Source: Candidatus Buchananbacteria bacterium (GTDB lineage: Bacteria > Patescibacteriota > Patescibacteriia > 2-01-FULL-39-33). Taken from it: a stretch of 35,338 nucleotides of DNA. Location: positions 1 through 35,338 of the forward strand of contig CAIVNC010000022.1 of assembly GCA_903907165.1 (NCBI GenBank). The letters run 5' to 3'. Each line of letters opens with the position of its first letter. Position 1 is the stretch's first letter. Below, one piece after another: positions 17,587 through 25,889 of the stretch. The notes under the pieces are model-generated. The model saw only the letters and a list, made by a program, of their open reading frames with translations, did not search any database and was not told the origin of the DNA. A program made the translations under genes and the position numbers.

Positions 17587-17699
17587 TGTCATCCCGACCG
17601 GAGCACCAGCGGAGTGGAGGGATCCCTTGCATTTAATTGAATTAGAATTAAGGGATTCCTCCATTGCGTTCTGAGTACAGAACTTCAGTCGGAATGACA
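17587..17699. repeat. Imperfect palindromic element (MITE- or REP-like)
   Basis: The left arm reads TGTCATCCCGACCGGAG (from 17587) and continues to GGAGTGGAGGGATCCCTT. The reverse complement of the right arm reads TGTCATTCCGACTGAAG (from 17699) and continues to AATGGAGGAATCCCTT. The arms match over most of about 45 bases around an AT-rich centre (17629-17648). The right arm holds its own inner palindrome AGTTCTGTACTCAGAACG. From memory, similar 'GTCATTCCGAC...GGAGGAATCCC' repeats are scattered in many bacterial genomes. No coding capacity. Confidence 0.75.
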
Positions 17700-17724
17700 G
17701 GTAGTTGTTCATTGAAATAAAATA

Positions 17725-17760
17725 AAAAACGCCCGCATCGATTTGACTCGATGTGAGCGT
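17725..17760 (-). terminator. Intrinsic terminator of the antisense gene
   Basis: On the minus strand ACGCTCACATCGA (17760-17748), loop GTCAAA, TCGATGCGGGCGT (one mismatch, one G-U pair), then TTTTTTATTTTATT. The T run lies only on the minus-strand side. Confidence 0.82.
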
Positions 17761-17776
17761 AGTATAGTGAACATGA

Positions 17777-18463
17777 TCATCTCCTTTTTGGCTTGGCGAC
17801 CAGTCTGGCGATTTTCTTCTGAAGCGGGAACAAATCGTCCTCAGTCTTGATCTTGGACAGTTCCATGAGAGCGAAAGCGTCACTGTAATCACCGTCAGCG
17901 ATAAGGGAATTAAAGAATTTTCTGACCCTGCCTTCGAAGTCGTCCGCTTTCAGATTCTTGAGAGATTTTTCCAGCCAAGCATGGATACTGTGTTCTGGAA
18001 ATTTTACCTCAGAGAAAAATATTAAGGCTCTGGCTTGATCATATTCCTTGTACATGATCATATCCTCAACGGAAGCAATGACATTTGTCTGAAAGTTAAT
18101 TTTATCGTCCGCTTCCTCTATTGCCGTCGCCAAAATGTTTCCCGCATCTTTGGCCGCCTCTTCTCTGATTAAAATCCAGTCCCTTATTGTTGGAACATAG
18201 CCTGGCTGAACAGTTTCGCCGCTAGGGACAACGATGCCTTTTTCCTCAATGGTCTCAGACAAGATTTTGAGATAATCAGGGTAACCGACTATCTCTTGGT
18301 CTTGGTTCTTGTCAAATTGAAAAAAATTCTTGCGTTTCCCTTCGGTTAAGAGACGCATAACTCTTTGCCAAAGGGTTCCGTCTCTGGCCATGGCGAAAGC
18401 CACGAAGAATAAAAGATTGTCAGCCCTCACCGTCTTTATAAAGGTAAGCTTTTTCTCTCTCAT
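17777..18463 (-). CDS. Hypothetical protein encoded antisense inside the ATP synthase operon
   Basis: 228 residues; I do not recognise the family. It is predicted soluble and mostly helical, with no signal peptide or clear membrane segment, though residues 15-25 (DNLLFFVAFAM) are hydrophobic. The N-terminus has TVRADNLLFFVAFAMARDG; the middle is acidic; the end is basic (KPKRR). It has its own complete transcription unit on the minus strand: TTGACA-N17-TATAAA (18590-18618), a 120-base leader, an SD AGGAG (18471-18475) 7 bases before the ATG, and a terminator at 17725-17760. The strong SD is unlike the ATP synthase genes around it. Together with the palindromic element beside it, this suggests insertion between atpG and atpD. 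Confidence 0.75.
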   Translation of the reverse strand: MREKKLTFIKTVRADNLLFFVAFAMARDGTLWQRVMRLLTEGKRKNFFQFDKNQDQEIVGYPDYLKILSETIEEKGIVVPSGETVQPGYVPTIRDWILIREEAAKDAGNILATAIEEADDKINFQTNVIASVEDMIMYKEYDQARALIFFSEVKFPEHSIHAWLEKSLKNLKADDFEGRVRKFFNSLIADGDYSDAFALMELSKIKTEDDLFPLQKKIARLVAKPKRR

Positions 18464-18496
18464 TTTCTTTCTCCTATAGAAATCGTTGGTTTGTGA

Positions 18497-20060
<1,564 letters not shown>

Positions 20061-20063
20061 TTT

Positions 20064-20525
20064 ATGTCAGAGAAAACTATCAAATTAGAAATAGCCACGC
20101 CGGAGCGAGTCGTACTCACCGAGGCGATAGCCCAAATAACTGTCCCGACTCGCGATGGCGAGATTACTATTTTACCGGGACATATTCCCTTGGTGGCTAG
20201 TCTTCGCGCCGGAGTGATTCACATCAAAAAAGAAAATGATGAGCCGGAAATTATCTCGACTTCCGGCGGGTTTATTGAAGTATTAATGGACAAGATTGTG
20301 ATTCTCGCCGATACTGCCGAGATGGCGGCCGAAATCGATTTGGCTCGAGCTGAAGAGGCTCATCGCCGAGCCGAGGAAATGAAAACTAATTTGCGTCATC
20401 AAGACGATGTGGACTTTGCCGAGGTCAATGCGGCCATCGAAAGAGAGCTTGCCAGAACTCATGCCGTCAAGCGTTGGCGTAACATAAAATCTATTTCTGG
20501 TAATCGAGAAGATAAAAGTGAATAA
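20064..20525 (+). CDS. atpC: ATP synthase F1 subunit epsilon
   Basis: 153 residues. N-terminal beta sandwich with LEIATPERVVLTE and TRDGEITILPGHIPLVASL, the family's signature. C-terminal helices are Ala, Glu and Arg rich (IDLARAEEAHRRAEEM), as in the regulatory arm that can block rotation. A basic tail of about 20 residues (VKRWRNIKSISGNREDKSE) goes beyond the usual ~135-140 residues. It starts three bases after the atpD stop and closes the operon. Confidence 0.93.
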   Translation: MSEKTIKLEIATPERVVLTEAIAQITVPTRDGEITILPGHIPLVASLRAGVIHIKKENDEPEIISTSGGFIEVLMDKIVILADTAEMAAEIDLARAEEAHRRAEEMKTNLRHQDDVDFAEVNAAIERELARTHAVKRWRNIKSISGNREDKSE

Positions 20526-20531
20526 CTTTTT

Positions 20532-20560
20532 TTGACAGGAATTTTTAATTGGAGTACAAT
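20532..20560 (+). promoter_or_regulatory. Consensus promoter of a small transcript
   Basis: TTGACA 20532-20537, 17-base spacer, TACAAT 20555-20560. It starts 7 bases after the atpC stop and would give a transcript of about 205 bases ending at the terminator at 20746-20772. Confidence 0.8.
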
Positions 20561-20596
20561 TAAAAATGCCCGAAAAAATAATTCTTATTCAGTTTT

Positions 20597-20710
20597 ATGG
20601 CAAAAAGAAAACAGTCGTTCGGCAAAAAGTCGGGAGATGAAGCCACAAATAGTGGCGATAATCTGGACACGATTCCTGACTTGCATGGAGCTGAGATAGT
20701 AAGTGTCTAG
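20597..20710 (+). CDS. Possible 37-residue small protein
   Basis: ATGG start, TAG stop. The N-terminus is basic (MAKRKQSFGKKSG) and the rest acidic and polar, ending in LHGAEIVSV. No SD, which matches most genes in this window, and the ATGGC start context is the same as in many of them. It is not recognised. Its stop codon lies in the loop of the 20689-20728 hairpin, so coding and structure overlap. The unit could instead be a non-coding RNA. Confidence 0.4.
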   Translation: MAKRKQSFGKKSGDEATNSGDNLDTIPDLHGAEIVSV

Positions 20711-20745
20711 TGGCATTTACTCTCAGCTAATCGACGAATATTTAT

Positions 20746-20772
20746 CCACCCCGCGAGGTGGGTTTTATTTTT
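20746..20772 (+). terminator. Intrinsic terminator of the small transcript
   Basis: CCACC (20746-20750), loop CCGCGA, GGTGG (20757-20761), then GTTTTATTTTT. Confidence 0.75.
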
Positions 20773-20815
20773 GTAAAAAATAATTAGTCATTAAGTTTTT
20801 TATTTTCCAGAAAAA

Positions 20816-20824
20816 TGTTATAAT
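20816..20824 (+). promoter_or_regulatory. Extended -10 promoter (membrane protein / Clp operon)
   Basis: TGTTATAAT, about 20 bases before ATG 20844; short leader, no clear -35. Confidence 0.65.
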
Positions 20825-20843
20825 AAAAACGTAATCACAACTC

Positions 20844-21221
20844 ATGGAAGGTAATATTTTTTTAAATACGATTAAATTAATCACAGTAGATTTGCTGGGA
20901 GATGTTTTGTATTTTCCTATCTGGTGGTTTACGTTGGGGTTAAAAAAATCAGCCCTGTTTTTTTGGTCACAATTTTTAGGTTTGGAGGCGGGTCTAGGTT
21001 TTCGTATTTGGTTTTTAAATCTTTTTCAGCCGATGTTCGGTCAACGCGATATTGCTGGTAAGCTGATAAGTTTTGTTATTCGCTTGGTTCAAATTTTTGT
21101 TCGCGGTCTACTTTTAATTCTTGGTTTCGTTGTTATTTTGGCAGCTTTTATTGTTTGGGTTTGGTCGCCGGTGATAATTTTGGCGATGCTCGCTTATAAT
21201 TTTAATCTTCTAAATGTCTGA
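20844..21221 (+). CDS. Small integral membrane protein
   Basis: 125 residues, not recognised. Hydrophobic segments near 10-45 (broken by charges) and a strong one near 85-118 (FVRGLLLILGFVVILAAFIV) suggest two or three membrane passes. It contains many aromatic residues (PIWWF, SQFLG, RIWFL). It overlaps the start of the Clp-like gene by 8 bases, so both are made from one mRNA. The partner is itself membrane-anchored, which suggests that the two form a membrane complex; this is inference from context. Confidence 0.6.
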   Translation: MEGNIFLNTIKLITVDLLGDVLYFPIWWFTLGLKKSALFFWSQFLGLEAGLGFRIWFLNLFQPMFGQRDIAGKLISFVIRLVQIFVRGLLLILGFVVILAAFIVWVWSPVIILAMLAYNFNLLNV

Positions 21222-23967
21222 AGTTAATAAAAAAAATCCATTGAAATTTTTGGCCTGCCCAAGATGTGAGGGCAAGGGCTGGTCTTCTGATTATCTTTGT
21301 CCGGATTGCCATGGCGATGGTTCAGGAATATCTTTGGGTGACAATTTGCTGATTTGGCGCTACGAATTAAATAACTCGGCCATTGCCAGACGACAACTCG
21401 ATCGAACATTTGAAACTATTTTTAATAGTTGCCTGTTTTTGCTTGGTGTGGCTGGATTTTTGGGTTTTGCTTGGTATTTTTATCAGCAGTTTAATGGCAA
21501 TGCGTTTAGCTGGCAGTTGATAGCTGACATTTTTCTGGCAAAAAATTCTTGGCTGGCATTTTTTTGGTTAAGCTTGTTTATTGATCTATATTTATTTTAT
21601 CGTTTCAATGTTCTTTCTGATAAGCGAGAAAAAGTTAAAATTAAAAAGTCTAAGGACAATGAGATTGTCGGCTTAACATCCTGGCCGGAAGCAAAAATTC
21701 TAAAACACATTTCCATAAATGCTTCGAGGGCTTATTCTCAGCCAGCGCTCAACGCTGTTGATGAGGCGTATCTTTTAGCTAAGAGATTTAAGCATACTCA
21801 GATTGAACCAATTCATTTTATAGCAGCTATTTTGTCTTCCGATAAAATAAAATCTTTACTGGTGAGGCTTGAAGTTAATTGGTCGGATTTAGAAGAAAGG
21901 ATCGGACGGGCTTTGACTAGTCGGCCAGCTGGCAAAAAATTAAAACTGTCTCTGCTTAGCCTCGAATCATTGCTAGCGGCATATTATCATGCATACGATA
22001 ATAAAAAATTAACCGTCGAGGTTACGGATTTATTTTGGGCTATCGCTTCGCTTGATGAATTAAGCGCCTCGATCCTTTATGATCTTGATGTGGATTTGGA
22101 TAAATTAACTAATGTAGTTTTTTGGTCAGATTTTCGACAGATTTTGTCAGCTCAATATTATCGTTTTCGCGCTTTGGCTCAGTATAAGCCACGAGGTGAT
22201 ATGGATAGAGCGATGACTGCTTTGGCTACGCCTTTGCTTAATAATTACAGTCAAAATTTAACCGCCATGGCGGCTTCGGGTTATTTTTCACCGTGCTTTG
22301 GTCGTGACAAGGAAATCGAATCAATTTTTAGAGACTTAGAAGGCAGTTCTAGCGGCAATGTGATCTTGGTTGGTGGACCAGGTGTCGGTAAGACATCCGT
22401 TATTAATGGTATTGCTCAGTTGATGGTAACTGAAGACGTGGCTGAAGTTTTGCAGGATAAGAGATTAGTGTCTCTTAATGTGCCGATGCTTATTGGTGGT
22501 GCTTCACCGGAAGAAGCTCAAGCTAGGTTTATTGAAGTGCTTAAAGAAATAATTGCCGCGGGAAATATTTGTTTGGTGATTGAAAATATTCGCGAACTTA
22601 TTGGTATTACGGTTGGCGGGCGAGAGAGTTTGGATTTGTCTGGAATTTTGGCAAAGTTATTGGCCGATAAATCTTTTGTTTGTTTGGCGACGGCTACAGA
22701 AGAGGATTATATCAAATACATAGAACGAAATAGTAGTTTGGGTTCGGTTTTCTCCAAGGTTCCTATTGTAGAAATGTCGCCAGAGGAAGCGATTAAAGTT
22801 TTGGAAGTTCATTCTGGGGCGATTGAGTATCATCATCACGTATTCTTCTCTTATGGGGCGATTGCTCGATCAGTTGAATTGTCTCATCGTTTGATTCACG
22901 AACAATTTTTGCCACTCAAGGCCATAAGAGTGGCCGAAGAGACGGCGGTTTTTGTGTCAAAAAGAAAAGGTTCAAAGCTGGTTAGGTCTGAAGATGTAGC
23001 CGAAATCATTACTCGCTTAACAAATGTTCCGGTGACCGAAGTGACAGGCAAGGAAAGTGAGAAATTATTAAATTTGGAATCAAAAATTCACGAGCGAATT
23101 ATTGGTCAGGACGAGGCAGTCAAAATGGCTTCCTCAGCTTTGCGTCGAGCTAGAGCTGAAATGAGCAGTAAAAAACGGCCAATTGCCAATTTGTTATTTT
23201 TGGGTCCAACTGGTGTTGGTAAGACTGAATTAACAAAGACGATTACTGAGGTTTATTTTGGTGACGAACAAAAAATGATTAGAGTCGATATGTCTGAGTA
23301 TCAGGATCAGTCCAGTATTTATCGTTTAATCGGCGAACCAAATGGTGATCAAGGAGGATTTTTTACGGAGGCTGTGAGAAAGAGTCCATTCTCTTTGATT
23401 CTCTTGGATGAAATTGAAAAAGCTCATCCCGATATTTTAAATCTCTTTTTGCAGGTGCTTGATGATGGCCGTTTGACTGATGGCTTGGGTCGCGTGATCG
23501 ATTTTACTAATACGATTATTATCGCCACTTCTAATGCAGGCACGGAGTATATTCAAAATGGCATTAAGGAGGGGAAGACTCTAGATAATATTAAGGAGGG
23601 TCTAATTAGTACTCAACTTCGCAATTATTTCCGTCCAGAATTTCTAAATCGTTTTGATGGTGTGATTGTTTTCCGACCGCTTAATATGAACGAGGTCAAA
23701 CAGATAGCTCGCTTGATGCTTAATAAAACCGCTAGCGCCATGGAAGAAAAAGGAGTGGCTTTGCAGATTGAGGATGGTTGCTTGGAGACTTTAGCTCAAG
23801 CTGGTTTTGATCCAACTCTGGGTGCTAGGCCTTTGCGTCGTGTTATTCAAGATCGAGTGGATGATAAATTAGCTAATTTGTTTTTGGGCGGTCAATTGGC
23901 TCGTCGTGACACGGTAATCTTTAAGTCTGACGGCCAGGTTGAGGTGGTAAAAGCCAAGGATTTTTAG
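21214..23967 (+). CDS. Membrane-anchored Clp-type AAA+ protein with N-terminal zinc finger
   Basis: 917 residues. Order: a DnaJ-like zinc finger (C15, C18, C29, C32 in CPRCEGKG and CPDCHGDG), two membrane segments (about 69-93 and 113-131), a Clp N-domain-like repeat region (about 165-300), then two AAA+ modules. D1: P-loop GGPGVGKT (387-394), but the Walker B reads CLVIEN (453-458) instead of the usual 'DE', and the usual arginine finger region reads SLGSVFSKV; D1 is therefore probably not a normal ATPase. D2: P-loop GPTGVGKT (664-671), Walker B LLDEIEKAHPD (D732-E733), intact. The C-terminal small domain ends GARPLRRVIQ. No ClpB middle domain and no LGF-type ClpP loop is apparent. A membrane unfoldase or remodelling factor is likely. 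Confidence 0.82.
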   Translation: MSEVNKKNPLKFLACPRCEGKGWSSDYLCPDCHGDGSGISLGDNLLIWRYELNNSAIARRQLDRTFETIFNSCLFLLGVAGFLGFAWYFYQQFNGNAFSWQLIADIFLAKNSWLAFFWLSLFIDLYLFYRFNVLSDKREKVKIKKSKDNEIVGLTSWPEAKILKHISINASRAYSQPALNAVDEAYLLAKRFKHTQIEPIHFIAAILSSDKIKSLLVRLEVNWSDLEERIGRALTSRPAGKKLKLSLLSLESLLAAYYHAYDNKKLTVEVTDLFWAIASLDELSASILYDLDVDLDKLTNVVFWSDFRQILSAQYYRFRALAQYKPRGDMDRAMTALATPLLNNYSQNLTAMAASGYFSPCFGRDKEIESIFRDLEGSSSGNVILVGGPGVGKTSVINGIAQLMVTEDVAEVLQDKRLVSLNVPMLIGGASPEEAQARFIEVLKEIIAAGNICLVIENIRELIGITVGGRESLDLSGILAKLLADKSFVCLATATEEDYIKYIERNSSLGSVFSKVPIVEMSPEEAIKVLEVHSGAIEYHHHVFFSYGAIARSVELSHRLIHEQFLPLKAIRVAEETAVFVSKRKGSKLVRSEDVAEIITRLTNVPVTEVTGKESEKLLNLESKIHERIIGQDEAVKMASSALRRARAEMSSKKRPIANLLFLGPTGVGKTELTKTITEVYFGDEQKMIRVDMSEYQDQSSIYRLIGEPNGDQGGFFTEAVRKSPFSLILLDEIEKAHPDILNLFLQVLDDGRLTDGLGRVIDFTNTIIIATSNAGTEYIQNGIKEGKTLDNIKEGLISTQLRNYFRPEFLNRFDGVIVFRPLNMNEVKQIARLMLNKTASAMEEKGVALQIEDGCLETLAQAGFDPTLGARPLRRVIQDRVDDKLANLFLGGQLARRDTVIFKSDGQVEVVKAKDF

Positions 23968-23992
23968 GCCAATTTTTGTTTAAATTTGGGGG

Positions 23993-24021
23993 TTGCCAGA
24001 TCTGTATTTTTGTGTTAATAT
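23993..24021 (+). promoter_or_regulatory. Likely promoter of tRNA-Thr
   Basis: TTGCCA 23993-23998, 17-base spacer ending TGT, TAATAT 24016-24021. Confidence 0.5.
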
Positions 24022-24091
24022 AAATTCGCTTGAAAATCCTGAAAATGCTTGCTCTATGGACTGGCTTTAAGGGAGAGGCAAAAAGGGTCTT

Positions 24092-24163
24092 GCCACCCTA
24101 GCTCAGTGGTAGAGCTACTGTCTTGTAAACAGTGGGTCGTCGGTTCGAGTCCGACGGGTGGCT
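24092..24163 (+). tRNA. trnT: tRNA-Thr (anticodon TGT)
   Basis: 72 bases. Acceptor GCCACCC (24092-24098) pairs with GGGTGGC (24156-24162), discriminator T. Anticodon stem ACTGT/ACAGT, loop CTTGTAA, anticodon TGT at 24124-24126. T-loop TTCGAGT. No CCA is encoded. rpmG follows 30 bases later. Confidence 0.95.
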
Positions 24164-24193
24164 CAGGAAGAGATAATTCATAAAATAAGTTCT

Positions 24194-24349
24194 ATGTCGC
24201 AGGACAACATGATCAAATTTGAATGCACTGAATGCAAAAAGGTCAATTATTTTTCTAGAAAGAATAAGAAGATTTTAAAGACCAGATTGGAAATGAACAA
24301 ATATTGTAAGCATTGCCAGAAGCATACTTTGCATAAGGAAACAAAATAA
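24194..24349 (+). CDS. rpmG: 50S ribosomal protein L33
   Basis: 51 residues from ATG 24194. An earlier in-frame ATG (24158) lies inside tRNA-Thr and is rejected; a start at 24209 is also possible. The zinc-binding (C+) form: CTEC and CKHC pairs are present. Family blocks [18 protein letters not shown] and [14 protein letters not shown] are clear. It is placed between tRNA-Thr and tRNA-Trp, as in the common order rpmG-trnW, but the expected secE-nusG do not follow. No SD. Confidence 0.93.
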   Translation: MSQDNMIKFECTECKKVNYFSRKNKKILKTRLEMNKYCKHCQKHTLHKETK

Positions 24350-24360
24350 AAATTATTTTG

Positions 24361-24387
24361 CCGCCGGCATTTCGTCGGCGGATTTTT
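24361..24387 (+). terminator. Terminator after rpmG
   Basis: CCGCCGGC (24361-24368), loop ATTTC, GTCGGCGG (24374-24381, one G-U pair), then ATTTTT. It ends only three bases before tRNA-Trp, so the tRNA needs read-through or a separate promoter. Confidence 0.75.
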
Positions 24388-24389
24388 GT

Positions 24390-24464
24390 GGGGGCGTGGT
24401 GTTAATGGTAGCATGCCGGTCTCCAAAACCGTTGGTTCGGGTTCAAATCCTGACGCCCCTGCCA
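24390..24464 (+). tRNA. trnW: tRNA-Trp (anticodon CCA)
   Basis: 75 bases including an encoded 3' CCA. Acceptor GGGGGCG (24390-24396) pairs with CGCCCCT (24454-24460; first pair G-U), discriminator G. Anticodon loop CTCCAAA with CCA at 24423-24425. T-arm TCGGG/CCTGA with loop TTCAAAT. The outermost anticodon-stem pair is C24416 against T24432, a mismatch. The G1-U72 pair is unlike the usual A1-U72 of bacterial tRNA-Trp. Confidence 0.92.
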
Positions 24465-24471
24465 TTAAAAC

Positions 24472-24501
24472 AAAAAGAGCCGATTAATATCGGTTCTTTT
24501 T
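24472..24501 (+). terminator. Terminator after tRNA-Trp
   Basis: AAAAA, GAGCCGAT (24477-24484), loop TAAT, ATCGGTTC (24489-24496), TTTTT; one G-U pair. Confidence 0.88.
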
Positions 24502-24507
24502 GTTTTT

Positions 24508-24516
24508 TGTTATAAT
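24508..24516 (+). promoter_or_regulatory. Extended -10 promoter giving a near-leaderless mRNA
   Basis: TGTTATAAT ends 8 bases before ATG 24525, so transcription would start at about 24522-24523 and leave a leader of roughly 2 bases. Confidence 0.65.
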
Positions 24517-24524
24517 AATAGCAT

Positions 24525-25118
24525 ATGAAAAAGATTATATTATCATCTCATGGATTTCAGAAGAATTCCATGCTAAAAGAACAAATCTCCGAGTTATTAC
24601 CAAAAGAGCCAAAGAATCTTTCTGTTGCTATTATCACGACGGCCTCAGCTGAGTGGAAAGAAAAAAATAAGCACGCAGTTTTGGCAAAAGAAGTATTTGA
24701 AGAAATGGGATTTAAAGAAGTAGTTTTCTTGGATGTTGAATTTGAGGATCCAAATAAACTGAAGGACTTTGATTTAATTTATATTAATGGTGGAAATCCA
24801 TTTTATCTTTTGCATCAACTTAGAAGATCTGGCGCCGATAAAATCTTAAGGGAATGCGCCGAAAAATCTATCATAATTGGTATTAGTGCTGGGGCGGTTG
24901 TGCTAGGGCCAAATATTAGTATTGTCAATTATTTTGATAGTAAATTAAATTCTACTGAGTTAAAAGATTTTACTGCCTTGAATTTAACGGATCTTATTAT
25001 TTATCCGCACTATAATGAAGAGATGGAGAATAAGATAAAGGGGTTCGAATTAGAATTTAATTGTAAGGTTGAAAGGTTGCTCGATGACAAGTCTATTATG
25101 ATTAAAATTAAAAATTAA
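24525..25118 (+). CDS. Peptidase S51 family (dipeptidase E-like)
   Basis: 197 residues, class I glutamine-amidotransferase-like fold. Key blocks: YINGGNPFYLL (about 86-96), GISAGA with nucleophile S121 (119-124), and YPHY with the likely catalytic H162. Peptidase E cleaves N-terminal aspartyl dipeptides in the cytoplasm; relatives are cyanophycinases. No signal peptide. The start is chosen because it directly follows the extended -10; the mRNA is almost leaderless. It lies three bases before a kinase gene and is probably co-transcribed with it. The exact substrate is not visible. Confidence 0.85.
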   Translation: MKKIILSSHGFQKNSMLKEQISELLPKEPKNLSVAIITTASAEWKEKNKHAVLAKEVFEEMGFKEVVFLDVEFEDPNKLKDFDLIYINGGNPFYLLHQLRRSGADKILRECAEKSIIIGISAGAVVLGPNISIVNYFDSKLNSTELKDFTALNLTDLIIYPHYNEEMENKIKGFELEFNCKVERLLDDKSIMIKIKN

Positions 25119-25120
25119 AT

Positions 25121-25618
25121 ATGACCTATTACATAATCATTCGTGGCCCGCTAGGAAGTGGCAAGTCAACAATATCTCAAAAACTCTCAGAAATTCTTGA
25201 CGCTAGGTATATCGGAATGGACGAGGTGTTAGAAAATAACGGACTAGATAAGATACCGCCTGACGCTCCTTGTATTCCAGTAGAAAACTTTATCAAGGCT
25301 AATGAGATTGTTTTACCTGAAGCTAAGGAGCTACTTGAAGCTGGTAAGATTGTTATTTTTGATGCTTGTTTTTATCACAAAGAGGTGATTGAACATCTAA
25401 TTGAAAATCTGCCATTTCCTCATTACGAGTTTACCTTGAAAGCGTCACTGGAACTTTGTATAAAAAGAGACGCCGAGCGAAGTAAGACTCATGGCGAGGG
25501 TGCGGCTTGGGCGGTTCACTCTCTTGTTTCTAAATTTGATTATGGCGTAAATATAGATGTTTCAGGAAGTCTCGAAGATACTATAAAAAACATTCTTTCT
25601 TATCTGCCACAAAAATAA
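25121..25618 (+). CDS. P-loop kinase (zeta-toxin/AAA_33-like)
   Basis: 165 residues. Walker A GPLGSGKS (9-16) near the start, an acidic pair in YIGMDEV after strand 2, a 'VIFDACFY' strand at about 93-100 as in small-molecule kinases, and a lid segment with KRDAERSK. The build is that of single-domain kinases which phosphorylate nucleotides, sugars or amino acids; the substrate is unknown. No zeta/epsilon toxin partner is next to it, so I do not call it a toxin. It is co-transcribed with the S51 peptidase. Confidence 0.7.
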   Translation: MTYYIIIRGPLGSGKSTISQKLSEILDARYIGMDEVLENNGLDKIPPDAPCIPVENFIKANEIVLPEAKELLEAGKIVIFDACFYHKEVIEHLIENLPFPHYEFTLKASLELCIKRDAERSKTHGEGAAWAVHSLVSKFDYGVNIDVSGSLEDTIKNILSYLPQK

Positions 25619-25619
25619 A

Positions 25620-25655
25620 AAAGCCCTAGATCTTTTTGTTTTGATTTAGGGCTTT
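25620..25655 (-). terminator. Terminator overlapping the stop of the small zinc protein
   Basis: Minus strand: AAAGCCCTA (25655-25647), loop of about 18 bases, TAGGGCTTT (25628-25620), then TTTATTTTTG. The stop codon (25626-25628) is part of the stem. The T run is on the minus-strand side only. Confidence 0.7.
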
Positions 25656-25889
25656 GAGACGTTTAGCTTCGTCGCGAAAGATTTTAAGGGGCGATTGAGA
25701 ATTTCCCTTGACCGGATCATGAGCATGTTTCTGAGCTACTTTAATCATCAGAGCATAATCAGCTGGGGTTTTATAGTAGGCTCTTTTTTCTTCTTTTGTG
25801 AGTGGCCTAAAAAACTCCAGCTCGGTTTGGCCTCTTTCTTCTAATGTGCAGTCGCAGAGTAGTCGGCCGCAAACTGGGCATAGGCTCAT
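25626..25889 (-). CDS. Small zinc-ribbon-like protein
   Basis: 87 residues, not recognised. Starts MSLCPVCGRLLCDC, with Cys at 4, 7, 12 and 14, suggesting one bound metal. The rest is charged and helical (LTKEEKRAYY, IFRDEAKRLKAL). No signal peptide or membrane segment. It has a strong SD, AAAGGAG (25896-25902 on the minus strand), 6 bases before the ATG; this is one of only five such sites in the window. A minus-strand TATAAT at 26024-26029 may be its promoter, giving a long leader of about 127 bases that contains the palindrome ATTGTGACAAT. Confidence 0.6.
   Translation of the reverse strand: MSLCPVCGRLLCDCTLEERGQTELEFFRPLTKEEKRAYYKTPADYALMIKVAQKHAHDPVKGNSQSPLKIFRDEAKRLKALNQNKKI

Larger units (their letters stand above)
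20567..20772 (+). ncRNA. Candidate small structured RNA
   Basis: A complete transcription unit of about 205 bases between atpC and the next gene. Its strongest structure is a long hairpin: AGCTGAGA (20689-20696) with TCTCAGCT (20721-20728), a 2-base bulge, then GTAAGTG (20699-20705) with CATTTAC (20714-20720, one G-U pair), and an 8-base loop. I see no match to 6S, SRP RNA, RNase P RNA or tmRNA. It may encode the small ORF, act as an RNA, or both. Confidence 0.4.

Noticed and set aside
20567-20772. tmRNA or 6S RNA at the small transcript
   Set aside because: No tRNA-like ends with a T-arm, no tag sequence ending in AA, and no large open bubble structure were seen.
25121-25618. Zeta toxin of a toxin-antitoxin pair
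   Set aside because: No antitoxin gene is adjacent; the upstream partner is a peptidase.
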